From positions 1 through 17,965 of the forward strand of contig JBILNK010000083.1 of assembly GCA_044375105.1 (NCBI GenBank): DNA of 17,965 nt. The letters are read 5' to 3'. The translations under genes and the position numbers were made by a program. Source of the stretch: JBIKLM01 sp044375105 (GTDB taxonomy: Bacteria > Planctomycetota > UBA1135 > GCA-002686595). Positions 8,654 to 16,643 of this stretch are shown piece by piece. Numbering within the stretch: the first letter of the stretch is position 1; every line of letters begins with the position of its first letter. Under the pieces are notes generated by a model that saw only the letters and a list, made by a program, of their open reading frames with translations, had not been told where the DNA came from and ran no database searches.

Positions 8654-10003
8654 ATGCGCGCGTGGATCGCCTCCGGGCTGCTGGCCCTCCTGCTCTCTGG
8701 ATCGCCCGCGGCCGCCCAGGACCTCGAGGGTCTGCTCGAGCGCGCCCGCAGCGGCCGCGCGGAGGAGATCGCCCAGCGCGCTCCGCAGGTGCGCGGCTGG
8801 ATGGTGGAGCTGGTGGCCCTGCGGCTCAAGTCCGGCGGCGGGGCCTCGCGGGACGCCCAGCGCCTGCGCGACAAGCTCGTCCAGGCGGGCGCCGCGGGCG
8901 GGCTGGCCCTGCTCGATTTCTTCGACCTGTCGCCAGACTCCCCGGGGCTGGCGGCGATCAAGGGCGGACCGCCGCCGCTGCCCGACAGCAAGCAGGCCAC
9001 GCTGCTGGCCCTCGAAGAGGCCAGTTTGGCGCTCGAGCGGCTGCACAGCCCGGCCCTGGTTCCGCCGCTGATCGCCGGGTTCCAGAGCGCTCTGCCCCCG
9101 GTGCGCGCCGCGACCCTGGCGCTGCTGCCCAAGCTCGGCGCTCCGGAGCTGACGATCCCCTTCCTGGAAGCCCGCTATGGCCAGAACGGCCTCGAACGCA
9201 GCCTGCGGGCCGAAGCCCTGCGCGGCCTGTTGGCGCTCGATGCGCCGCAACGCAGCGCGCGGATCTCGCGGGCCCTGGCCAGCGAGCCCGCCAACCTGGC
9301 CGAGGTGGCCCTGCGCTACCTGATCGCCACGCAGGACCCCAGCAAGGACGCGGAGGTCGACGCCCTGGCGCGCGACCCGGCGCGGGCGCCGGCGCTGTTC
9401 GACGCGATCTACCTGTATTGGCGCACCCTGCCGAAGACCCTCGGGGCGCAGGAACTCTTGACCTGGCTCGGCTGGATCGGCACGGAAACCCTGCCGCGCG
9501 AGCAAGCCCCGCGGCTGCTGGTGCGCCTCGGGCGCCTGCCGCTGCCCGCCAAAGAGCTCGAGCCGCGCGTGCGCGAACTGGCCGCGGACCTGCCCGCGCC
9601 GATCGATCGCGCGGCCAAGATCCTGCTGGCCAACCTGGGCGACAAGGCCGTGCGGCGCGAGCTGCTCGACCAGGCCGACCTGGCCATCGAGCGGGCCCAG
9701 GAGGACGCCTGGACGGCGCTGCAAGCCCGCGCTGAACTGCTGCTCGACCTGAACGACCCCGGCGCGGCCCTGGACGACCTGAAGCGCGTGCTCAAGCTGA
9801 ACCAGGGGGCCTCGCCCTTCGTGCGCCGCGGGGGCTTCCTGGCCCAGGCGCGCGCCTACGCCCTGCAGGGCAAGCTGGACAAGGCCGCGGAGGCCCTCGA
9901 GGAAGCCCGCCTGCCCGCGGACGAGCGCGTCAAACTGCGCGCCGATCCGGATTTCGCCGAGCTGCTGGCCCACCCGCGCCACGGCGAAGTGCTGCGCGGC
10001 TGA
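8654..10003 (+). CDS. Secreted HEAT/TPR-like repeat protein of unknown function
   Basis: 449 residues. A clear signal peptide (MRAW then a leucine-rich core, probable cleavage after AAA at about residue 21) indicates export, presumably to the periplasm. Residues about 115-345 are a run of leucine- and alanine-rich paired helices resembling HEAT repeats, for example VPPLIAGF, VRAATLALLPKLG and LRAEALRGLLAL. Residues about 352-426 form two TPR-like units (ALQARAELLLDLNDPGAALDDL and AQARAYALQGKLDKAAEALEEA). The end DPDFAELLAHPRHGEVL resembles the closing motif of many TPR proteins. No catalytic motif is visible, so it is probably a protein-binding scaffold. The start is supported by TAAGCT 6 nt upstream. 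A strong stem-loop follows the stop directly, which separates it from the GT9 gene 219 bp downstream. Confidence 0.8.
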   Translation: MRAWIASGLLALLLSGSPAAAQDLEGLLERARSGRAEEIAQRAPQVRGWMVELVALRLKSGGGASRDAQRLRDKLVQAGAAGGLALLDFFDLSPDSPGLAAIKGGPPPLPDSKQATLLALEEASLALERLHSPALVPPLIAGFQSALPPVRAATLALLPKLGAPELTIPFLEARYGQNGLERSLRAEALRGLLALDAPQRSARISRALASEPANLAEVALRYLIATQDPSKDAEVDALARDPARAPALFDAIYLYWRTLPKTLGAQELLTWLGWIGTETLPREQAPRLLVRLGRLPLPAKELEPRVRELAADLPAPIDRAAKILLANLGDKAVRRELLDQADLAIERAQEDAWTALQARAELLLDLNDPGAALDDLKRVLKLNQGASPFVRRGGFLAQARAYALQGKLDKAAEALEEARLPADERVKLRADPDFAELLAHPRHGEVLRG

Positions 10004-10058
10004 GGGGCCCCGCGGGCCGGACCGCTCGCGGACCATCCGAGGGCCCGGCTGGGGCCCC
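10004..10058 (+). terminator. Long GC-rich stem-loop directly after the HEAT/TPR gene
   Basis: GGGGCCCC (10004-10011) pairs with GGGGCCCC (10051-10058). After a small internal loop, CGGGCC (10013-10018) pairs with GGCCCG (10042-10047). This gives 14 GC pairs starting at the first base after the TGA. No T-run follows. It is the most stable stem-loop noted in the window and may end transcription or protect the transcript's 3' end. The remaining gap to 10222 shows no other feature. Confidence 0.42.
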
Positions 10059-10222
10059 GCGCCCCTGCGCTGGGAATCGCCGGGGGGCGCCCGGCGCAGG
10101 TCGACGCCAGGGGCCGCCCGGGCCTGCCGGGGTGGCGGTCGGCCGGTGTCGGCGCTCGCAGCGGCGGGAATCGGTCCACCCGCGACCTCCGGGGCGCCCC
10201 GGACTCTGCCGATGGCGAAAGT

Positions 10223-11578
10223 ATGTTCTGGCCCTGGACCCGCTTGCTGGCTCCTGCGCCGCGACCCGAGCCGGGTCCAGATGACCCGCCGCCGCCCCGG
10301 GATCCCTGGCGCGCCGCGCTCGGGCAGGCCTACGTGGCCCTCTCGAACCGCCTGCTCTGGCTGGGCGAGCGGTTGCTGTTCCCGCGGCTGCCCCGCGCCC
10401 CGCGCCGGGTCGGGGTCTGGCGCGTCGGGCAGGTCGGCGACCTGCTGGCGGCCCTGCCGGCCCTGGAGGCCATCCGCGCGGCCCATCCCGAGGCCGAGCT
10501 GGTGCTGCTGAGCTCCCCCGGACCCGCTTCGGCGCCGGGGGCCAAGGAGCTGTTCAGCGCCGGCGGCCCGGCCGATCGGCTGTGCCTGTGGAGCCGCGAG
10601 GAGCTGGCCGCGCCGGGGGGCCGGCGCCGCTGGCGCGAGCGCATCGCCGAGCTCGGACTCGAGCGCGTGTACGTCCTGCCCCAGGAGCTGACCGGGCCCC
10701 TGGCCGAATGGCGCCACCTGCTGGCCCTGCGCTGGGCCGGGGCGCGCGGCGTGCGCGGGGCGCGCATCCACAACGCCCACGGGCTCGGCGCGGCGATCGC
10801 GCGTGCCCACGACCGCTCGCGCCCCTGGCCGCGGGAGAGCGAGCGCCTGCTGGCCCTGTGCGCCCTGCCGGCGAACCCGGCCCCGCGCGGACTCGAGCTC
10901 TCGGAGCCGGAGCGCCGCCGCGCCGCGCAAGCGCTGGGCGCAGCCCTGAGCCGGGACGGGTCGGCGGCCTGCGCGGGTGCCGCAGCGCAGCACGAGCCGC
11001 GCGCGAGCGCGCTCCTGTGCCTGGCGCCGGGCTCCAAACTGGCCTCGAAGCGTTGGCCCGAGGAGCGTTTCGCCGAGCTGGCGCGGCGCTGGTGCCAGCG
11101 CGGCGGCGAGGTGGCGATCCTGGGCGGCGCTGGCGAGCGCGAGCTCGGCGCTCGGATCACGGCGACCGCCGGAGCCCGGGCCGCCAACCTGTGCGGCCAG
11201 CTGGGCCTGCGCGAATCGGCGGCCCTGCTCGAGCAGGCGGCCGCGCTGCTCAGCAACGACTCCGGTCCCGCCCACCTGGCCGCCGCCGTGGGCTGCCCCG
11301 GGGTGGTGCTGTTCGCGGGAACCGATCGGGCCGGCCTATGGCTGCCGCACGGCGACGCCATGACGCCCTTGCGCGCGGAGCTCGCCTGCGCGCCCTGCTA
11401 CCGCGCGATCTGCCCCCACGACAACGCCTGCCTGCGCCGCCTGGACCTGGCGCGGGTCGAAGGCGAGCTGTGGACCCGCGCCCGGCGGTTGCCGCAGCCT
11501 CCCGGGAGCGGGTGCACGGCCTCCGAGCCCCCGGCGGCCCTGCCCAGCGTGCGTCCGTCGCCCGCCCGCGCGCTCTGA
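10223..11578 (+). CDS. Glycosyltransferase family 9 (heptosyltransferase-like) protein
   Basis: 451 residues with the GT9 (ADP-heptose:LPS heptosyltransferase, WaaC/WaaF-like) fold. These enzymes add a sugar to lipid A-core or another glycan at the inner face of the inner membrane. Visible: VGVWRVGQVGDLLAALPALE at 63-82 (family RxGDLxxxxP); PGSKLASKRWPEERFAEL at 269-286 (nucleotide-sugar site, KRWP); SNDSGPAHLAAAVGCPGVVLF at 344-364 (family D-SGP-H-A-A); and the cysteine-containing ACAPCYRAICPHDNACL at 388-404, typical of WaaF-like members. The first 60 residues are proline-rich and not part of the family, so the true start may be further in. A TATGTT at 10222-10227 overlaps the ATG and, if it is a -10 box, would place the start downstream (for example TTG at 10244). 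The donor sugar cannot be read from sequence. A stem-loop follows the stop. Confidence 0.9.
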   Translation: MFWPWTRLLAPAPRPEPGPDDPPPPRDPWRAALGQAYVALSNRLLWLGERLLFPRLPRAPRRVGVWRVGQVGDLLAALPALEAIRAAHPEAELVLLSSPGPASAPGAKELFSAGGPADRLCLWSREELAAPGGRRRWRERIAELGLERVYVLPQELTGPLAEWRHLLALRWAGARGVRGARIHNAHGLGAAIARAHDRSRPWPRESERLLALCALPANPAPRGLELSEPERRRAAQALGAALSRDGSAACAGAAAQHEPRASALLCLAPGSKLASKRWPEERFAELARRWCQRGGEVAILGGAGERELGARITATAGARAANLCGQLGLRESAALLEQAAALLSNDSGPAHLAAAVGCPGVVLFAGTDRAGLWLPHGDAMTPLRAELACAPCYRAICPHDNACLRRLDLARVEGELWTRARRLPQPPGSGCTASEPPAALPSVRPSPARAL

Positions 11579-11600
11579 GGGAAACGGAGGCCAAGGGGGA

Positions 11601-11636
11601 GCTCCCGGGGCCGAGCGGGACTCGCGACCCCGGAGC
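11601..11636 (+). terminator. Stem-loop after the GT9 gene
   Basis: An imperfect hairpin of about 13 pairs: 11601-11603 with 11634-11636, then CCGGGG (11605-11610) with CCCCGG (11628-11633), then CGAG (11612-11615) with CTCG (11621-11624) around CGGGA. It starts 22 nt after the GT9 stop and lacks a T-run. It suggests that the export operon downstream begins its own transcript somewhere in 11640-11801, but I could not identify a promoter there. Confidence 0.38.
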
Positions 11637-11801
11637 CAAGCACATCCGCCCATCGGTCGGGAGCCCCGCGGTCGAGCCCGCCGCCCCCCGGCGCCGCGGG
11701 CCGCGGGTCGGAACCGGGCCCGGGAATCGCTGCGGCGGGCGGAGCGGCGGCGCAAGGACCTCGCGCGGGCGACCGATACGGCCGCAGACGGACCGGAAAA
11801 A

Positions 11802-12518
11802 ATGCACCTCCCCCCCCTGCTCCCCGCCCTGCTGGCCCTGCTTCTCCTGGCGCCGAGCTGCGTCCAAGCGCCCCCGCTGGTCGAAGCCGATCTGCCCGCG
11901 GAGACCCTACCCAACGCGCCCCCGCCGCCGCCCTTCACCCTGGGGCCCGGCGACGTCTTGACCCTCAACATCGCCGGCCATCCGGACCTGGCCAGGCCCG
12001 AGGTGCCCCTGCGCATCGACCCGGACGGCAACCTGGTGCTGCCGCTGATCGGCAGCGTGCGCCTGGCGGGACTTTCGGTGGTCGAAAGCAAACAGGCCCT
12101 GGAGGCGGCCCTGGGGCGCTTCGTGATCGAGCCGCAGGTCGGGCTCTCGGTGCACACCTATGCGGCGCGCCAGGCCTTCGTGCTGGGCGAGGTCGAGCGC
12201 CCGGGCGGCGTGCCCCTCGATCGCCCGCTCAACCTGCTGCAGGTGCTGGCCCTGGCCGGCGGCGTGCGCGAAGGCGGCGATCGCGAGCAGGTGGCGTTGC
12301 TGCGCGTGCAAGCGGACCAACTGGCGGTGCACTTCTTCGATGCCGCCACGCCCGATGCCAGCGGCCTGTTGCCGGTCTATCCCGACGACCTGATCTTCGT
12401 GCGCCTCTCGCGCGGCGGCGTGTTCCGCGAGCAGATCGTGCCAGTGTTGAACGCGGCCGCACCGATCTTCGGATCGATCACCAACCTGGTCGTGGTCTCC
12501 GACGCGCTCGACAAATGA
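11802..12518 (+). CDS. Polysaccharide export outer-membrane protein, Wza/GumB type
   Basis: 238 residues, shorter than E. coli Wza (379) and closer to GumB-like forms. It forms the periplasmic and outer-membrane part of a capsule or exopolysaccharide channel. Residues 1-19 are a leucine-rich signal sequence ending APSC, so C20 could be lipidated, but the proline before the serine departs from the normal lipobox. The Poly_export domain spans about 44-120 (YxLGPGDVL-like FTLGPGDVL, then IDPDGNLVLPLIG). One SLBB domain follows at about 124-200 (VLGEVERPGG, LNLLQVLALAGG, DDLIFV). The last 30 residues could form the membrane-spanning helix of the pore. Only one SLBB is present, where Wza has more. 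The gene starts the operon; GGA lies a few bases before the ATG within an A-run. It overlaps the co-polymerase gene by 4 bp. Confidence 0.92.
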   Translation: MHLPPLLPALLALLLLAPSCVQAPPLVEADLPAETLPNAPPPPPFTLGPGDVLTLNIAGHPDLARPEVPLRIDPDGNLVLPLIGSVRLAGLSVVESKQALEAALGRFVIEPQVGLSVHTYAARQAFVLGEVERPGGVPLDRPLNLLQVLALAGGVREGGDREQVALLRVQADQLAVHFFDAATPDASGLLPVYPDDLIFVRLSRGGVFREQIVPVLNAAAPIFGSITNLVVVSDALDK

Positions 12519-15352
12519 ATCCCTTCGCAAAGCCGGATGCAAACTCGGTATCGGCTGGCTTCGATTGGGCCGAATTCCTGGATGCCGCCCGCCGGCGGCC
12601 TCTGTTTGTCCTGATCGGCGCCCTGGCGGGCCTCGGTGCGACCCTCGGCTTCCTCGGTCGCAGCGAGCCGGTGTACCGCGCCGAGGCGACTTTGATGCTC
12701 GAGAAGAGCGAGCACAGCGAGGGCATGCTGGGCGACCTGGCGCGACTGACCGCAGCGCCCGCCGCGGCGGCCGAGATCGCCGTGCTCGAGTCCCGAACCC
12801 TCGCGGAGGCCACCGTGTCCGCTCCCCGGGGCGGAGGCTTGGCGGATTTCGAACAGGCCGCGATCGAGCCGCACCTGGGGCTCTCGACGCGCGTCGAGGA
12901 CTTGGCCCTCGCGCCCTTGGCTGGGCTCTGGGCGCGCCTGTCCGGCCGCAGCGAGCCGGGTGGATACCTGCGCGCCCGTTTCGAAGACCTTTCCGGCGAG
13001 GCCCCGGAGTCCCTCGAAGTGCGCTTGATCACGGACGGCCGAGTCGAGCTCTCCCGCGTTGGCCTGGGGACCGATCGGCTGGCGTTCGACTTCGTGCCCG
13101 GCATGCCCTTCGAAGCCTTGGGGGCGCTGTTGACCCTCGAGCCGGTTGGAGAGGTCCGGGGCAAGCGCTTCCGGCTCGTGCGCCAAACGGAGGCCGACGC
13201 CGTGCGCCGCCTGATGGGCAACACACGCGTGGTCGAGACTCAGCGCAACTCGGGCGTCCTGGCGGTGACCGTCTCCGACAGCCATCCGCTGCGGGCGGCG
13301 GCCGCGGCCAACGCGATCTGCGCCAACTACTTCCGGCAGGTCGTGCAAAAGGGCCGCGACCGCGCCAGCACCACGGTGGAGTTCATCGTGGGCCAGCTGG
13401 CCGTGCAGCAGGCCGCCCTGGAGTCGGCCGAGGCGGCGGTGACCGAGCTGCGCCGCCGGCACCCGGACCTGATCGATCTGCCCAGCGCCGCCGCGGCGAT
13501 CGCCGGCGACCTCTCGGCCCTGGAGCTCGAGCGCATGCGCCTGGAGGTCGAGCAGAAGGCTCTCGAGGAGGCGGCAGCCCTGTTCGCCGAGCGGCGCTAC
13601 GAGGCCCTCTCGCGGCTCGGCGAGCAGCTCTCCGATCCGCTCTCCCAGAGCCTGATCGAGCAGCTCTCGACCCTTTCGATGCAGCGCCTGACCATCGGCC
13701 TGTCCAACGACCAGCCGGCGCGCTTGGCGCTGCAGGCCCGCGTCGATCAGCTGGCCGGCCTGGCGGACGAGCTCGGCCTGCAGATCGAAGCCCTCGAGGG
13801 TCTGGTGGCCCGCCTGCGAGCCGGCGACCAGGGCGCAGCCGCCCTCTTCGCGGAGCAGGCCGAGAGCGGCGTGGCGGCCGATCCCCTCAGCCGCGCGCTG
13901 CTCGACCGCATTTCCTCGGCCCGCGCGGAGCGCGACCGCTGGGCCGCGGAGGTCACTGCCGAACACCCGGACCTGCAGAAGGCCGAAGCGTTCCTGACCC
14001 AGCTCCAGCAGCAGCTCGTGGTGCACCTCACGTCGCGCCTTGCGGGCCTGCGCGAGCTGCACTCAGGGCGCCTGGACCTGGTGGCCCGCGCGCGCATCAC
14101 CCTGGAACAGGCCCCCGGTCAGAGCCTGGCGGCCCTGGAACAAGCCCAGGGGCAGGTCGAGGCCCGCACCGCCCAGCACCTGGTGGAGCGCTCGCGCGCC
14201 CTTTCGCAGCAGCTCGGGGAGCTGGCCGGCTATCGCGGCGCGCTCGAAAAGCGCCTCGAGACCCTACCGGAGGTCGAGCGCGAGCTGGCCGCGCCGCTGA
14301 GACAGCTCGAGACCCACAAAGAGCTGACCGCCTTCCTGCTACGCTCGTTGCAGGAGGCCGAAATCAAGCGCGCCGCCTCCGCGCCGGCCGCCACGTTCAT
14401 CGACCCAGCCGAGGCACCGGCCCAGCGCTATGCACCGCGGGTCGGCTTGACCCTGGTCTTCGGAGTGGTCCTGGGCCTGGCCGCGGGCTTGTTCGCCGCC
14501 TTTTCGCGCGAGCGCCTGCGCGGTGCCCTGCAAACCGACAAGGCCCTCGAGCAAGTCACCGGGCTGCCGATCCTCGCTACGGTCCCCGACTTCCGCCACG
14601 GCCAGGCGCGCGTACCCGGCGCCCCCAAAGAGTTCATCGCCATGCGCGATGCGCCCCACGGCCCGATCGCCGAGGCCTACCGCAGCCTGCGCGCCAACCT
14701 GCGCTTCGCCGCCAGCGGAGGCCAGCAGCCGCGCACCCTGGCGGTGACCTCCTGCGCGCCCGGCGAGGGCAAATCGACCACCAACGTGGACCTGGCCTGG
14801 GCCTTCGCCACGGGAGGCCGGCGCGTGCTGCTGGTCGATGCCGACATGCGCCGGCCCTCGGTGCACCGCTATCTGGGCCGGCCGGCGGCACCCGGCTTGG
14901 CCGAGGCGCTGTCCACTCCGGTCGATTGGCGCAGCCTGGTGGCCCCCACCGGCAATCCAGACCTGTCGGTCCTGATGGCGGGGCACCTCGAAGGAGGCGC
15001 CGGCGAGGCCCTGACCGGTCCGCGCGCCAACCAGCTGCTCTTCGAGCTGGAGCAAGCCTACGACCTGGTGGTGTTCGACCTGCCGCCGGCTCTGGTGGTC
15101 GCCGACGTCGAGTCTTTCGCCCACCGACTCGATGCGATCGTGTTGCTCTATCGCTGCGGCGGGCTGCCGGCCGCTGCGGTCGAGACCGCCTGCGTGCGCC
15201 TGCGCCAATCGGGGGCCAACCTGGTCGGCGCGGTGATGAACGCCTACCGGCACGAGCGCCGCAGAGGCGGCTACTACGGAGCCTACGGCGGCTACGGCAA
15301 GAACCCCTACTACCTCGAGGGAGCGAAGTCCACCGCCCGTGCGGCGAGCTGA
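12515..15352 (+). CDS. Wzc-type polysaccharide co-polymerase with BY-kinase domain
   Basis: 945 residues, longer than E. coli Wzc (720). It governs polysaccharide chain length and export at the inner membrane together with the Wza-like channel. A Wzz-type N-terminus has a membrane segment at about 28-47. A long periplasmic helical, probably coiled-coil part covers about 280-600. A second membrane segment lies at about 643-662. The cytoplasmic tyrosine kinase has Walker A APGEGKSTT (748-756, K753), Walker A' VDADMRRP (D775, D777) and Walker B LVVFDLPP (D855). YRSLRANLRF, before the kinase, is the usual oligomerisation motif. The C-terminus GGYYGAYGGYGKNPYY (918-933) holds six tyrosines (920, 921, 924, 927, 932, 933), the expected autophosphorylation cluster. 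The start overlaps the preceding stop in ATGA with no Shine-Dalgarno site, so translation is probably coupled. Kinase and substrate tail in one chain is the usual Gram-negative form. Confidence 0.95.
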   Translation: MNPFAKPDANSVSAGFDWAEFLDAARRRPLFVLIGALAGLGATLGFLGRSEPVYRAEATLMLEKSEHSEGMLGDLARLTAAPAAAAEIAVLESRTLAEATVSAPRGGGLADFEQAAIEPHLGLSTRVEDLALAPLAGLWARLSGRSEPGGYLRARFEDLSGEAPESLEVRLITDGRVELSRVGLGTDRLAFDFVPGMPFEALGALLTLEPVGEVRGKRFRLVRQTEADAVRRLMGNTRVVETQRNSGVLAVTVSDSHPLRAAAAANAICANYFRQVVQKGRDRASTTVEFIVGQLAVQQAALESAEAAVTELRRRHPDLIDLPSAAAAIAGDLSALELERMRLEVEQKALEEAAALFAERRYEALSRLGEQLSDPLSQSLIEQLSTLSMQRLTIGLSNDQPARLALQARVDQLAGLADELGLQIEALEGLVARLRAGDQGAAALFAEQAESGVAADPLSRALLDRISSARAERDRWAAEVTAEHPDLQKAEAFLTQLQQQLVVHLTSRLAGLRELHSGRLDLVARARITLEQAPGQSLAALEQAQGQVEARTAQHLVERSRALSQQLGELAGYRGALEKRLETLPEVERELAAPLRQLETHKELTAFLLRSLQEAEIKRAASAPAATFIDPAEAPAQRYAPRVGLTLVFGVVLGLAAGLFAAFSRERLRGALQTDKALEQVTGLPILATVPDFRHGQARVPGAPKEFIAMRDAPHGPIAEAYRSLRANLRFAASGGQQPRTLAVTSCAPGEGKSTTNVDLAWAFATGGRRVLLVDADMRRPSVHRYLGRPAAPGLAEALSTPVDWRSLVAPTGNPDLSVLMAGHLEGGAGEALTGPRANQLLFELEQAYDLVVFDLPPALVVADVESFAHRLDAIVLLYRCGGLPAAAVETACVRLRQSGANLVGAVMNAYRHERRRGGYYGAYGGYGKNPYYLEGAKSTARAAS

Positions 15353-15355
15353 GCC

Positions 15356-16633
15356 ATGGCGACCCTAGAGCGCCGGCCAGGATCGAGCCCCAGAGTTCGC
15401 CCGATCGAAGCGGGCCCCGCCGAGCGCCCCGGCTGGGCCCCGGCCGGCCAGCGCCCGGTCCGGCTACTCTATTTGGTCAGCCACCCGATCCAATACCAGG
15501 CGCCCCTGCTGGCGCTGCTCGCGCGCCAGCCCTGGCTCGAGCTCGAGGTGGCCTTCCTGAGCGACCGCTCGGTGCGCGGCCACTTCGATCCGGGCTTCGG
15601 GCGCGAGCTGAGCTGGGACGTGGACCTGCTGACGGGCTATCGGCACCGCTTCCTGGAGGCGCGCTTCGGAGCCGAAGGACTCGGCCTTCTGCGCCCTTGG
15701 TCCAAGGGTCTGCGGGAGCTGATCGATCCCCGGCGCTTCGACGCCGTGTGGCTGCACGGCTACGCTCAGGTTAGCCTGCTGGAGGCGCTCCTGACCGCGC
15801 GGCGGGCCGGACTGCCGGTGCTGCTGCGGGGCGAATCCCTGCTGCACGGCCGCCCGCGCAACGGCTGGCGCGCGCGCCTGCGGGCCCTGTGCCTGCCGCA
15901 GCTGCTCTCCCAGGTCTCGGCCTGCCTGACGATCGGCAGCCACAACCGGGATTTCTATCGGGCCTATGGGGTCCCCGAAGAACGCCTGTTCTCGATGCCG
16001 TACGCGGTGGACAACCAGCGCTTCGAGCGTGCGGCCCGTGAGGCCGCTCCGGGACGCGAGCGCCTGCGCGCCGAGCTCGGGCTGCGGCCCGGTCGGCCGG
16101 TGGTGCTGTTCGCCTCCAAGTTCCAGCCCAAGAAGCGCGCCCGCGATCTGCTCGAGGCGGCCTTGGCGCTCGGCGATCGCGGCGTCGAATTGGAGCTGCT
16201 CCTGATCGGCGACGGCGAGGAGCGCGGTCCCCTCGAGCGCCGCGCCGCCGGCCGCCCGGGCGTGCGCTTCCTGGGCTTTCGCAACCAGACCGAATTGCCG
16301 CGCTTTTACGACCTGGCCGACCTGTTCGTGCTGCCCTCGACCTACGAGCCCTGGGGCCTGGTGGTCAACGAAGCCATGGCCTCGGGCACGCCGGTCCTGG
16401 CCAGCGACCGGGTCGGCTCCGCCCGCGACCTGATCGAGCCCGGCCAGAACGGCTGGATCTTCCCGGCCGGCGACGTGGCGGCCCTCACCGCGACCCTGCA
16501 GACGGCCCTGTCGGACCGCGAGGCCCTGGCGCGCGCCGGAACACTGGCCGCCGAGCGCATGCAGCGCTGGAACTTCGACGCCGACGGGGCCGGCCTGCGT
16601 GCCGCGCTCGGCTCCCTGGGGCTCGCGCCATGA
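15356..16633 (+). CDS. Glycosyltransferase family 4 protein
   Basis: 425 residues with a GT-B fold. It probably transfers a sugar from a nucleotide donor to a lipid-linked glycan at the inner face of the inner membrane. The N-terminal domain begins at about 35 with LLYLVSHPIQYQAPL, a start seen in exopolysaccharide GT4 enzymes. The C-terminal GT1-type domain has LFASKFQPKKRARDLLEA at 251-268, LLIGDGEER at 282-290, VRFLGFRNQTELPRFY at 303-318, and STYEPWGLVVNEAMASGTPVL at 328-348. The last includes the E-x7-E pair E331 and E339 that binds the donor. The first 34 residues are proline- and arginine-rich and not part of the family, so an internal start is possible. It begins 3 bp after the kinase stop and ends 10 bp before the next gene, so it belongs to the operon. 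The sugar is not predictable from sequence. Confidence 0.93.
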   Translation: MATLERRPGSSPRVRPIEAGPAERPGWAPAGQRPVRLLYLVSHPIQYQAPLLALLARQPWLELEVAFLSDRSVRGHFDPGFGRELSWDVDLLTGYRHRFLEARFGAEGLGLLRPWSKGLRELIDPRRFDAVWLHGYAQVSLLEALLTARRAGLPVLLRGESLLHGRPRNGWRARLRALCLPQLLSQVSACLTIGSHNRDFYRAYGVPEERLFSMPYAVDNQRFERAAREAAPGRERLRAELGLRPGRPVVLFASKFQPKKRARDLLEAALALGDRGVELELLLIGDGEERGPLERRAAGRPGVRFLGFRNQTELPRFYDLADLFVLPSTYEPWGLVVNEAMASGTPVLASDRVGSARDLIEPGQNGWIFPAGDVAALTATLQTALSDREALARAGTLAAERMQRWNFDADGAGLRAALGSLGLAP

Positions 16634-16635
16634 GG
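16632..16635 (+). promoter_or_regulatory. Shine-Dalgarno-like GAGG of the CgeB-like glycosyltransferase gene
   Basis: GAGG overlaps the stop codon of the GT4 gene and sits eight bases before ATG at 16644. This is normal Shine-Dalgarno spacing and supports that start within the operon. Confidence 0.45.
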
Positions 16636-16643
16636 CTCCCGTC

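Noticed and set aside
6132..9071. 979-codon plus-strand open frame
   Set aside because: Antisense to mnmG, a certain gene, and then out of frame with the HEAT/TPR gene.
8288..11275. 995-codon minus-strand open frame
   Set aside because: Runs antisense across two well-supported plus-strand genes (HEAT/TPR and GT9); the product is Gln/Gly/Arg/Ala-rich with no domain.
12377..14062. 561-codon minus-strand open frame
   Set aside because: Antisense to the kinase gene; no recognisable protein.
12565..15774. 1069-codon plus-strand open frame in another phase
   Set aside because: Overlaps the Wzc-type kinase out of frame and runs into the GT4 gene; the Pro/Arg/Gly-rich product is typical of a GC-rich phase shift.
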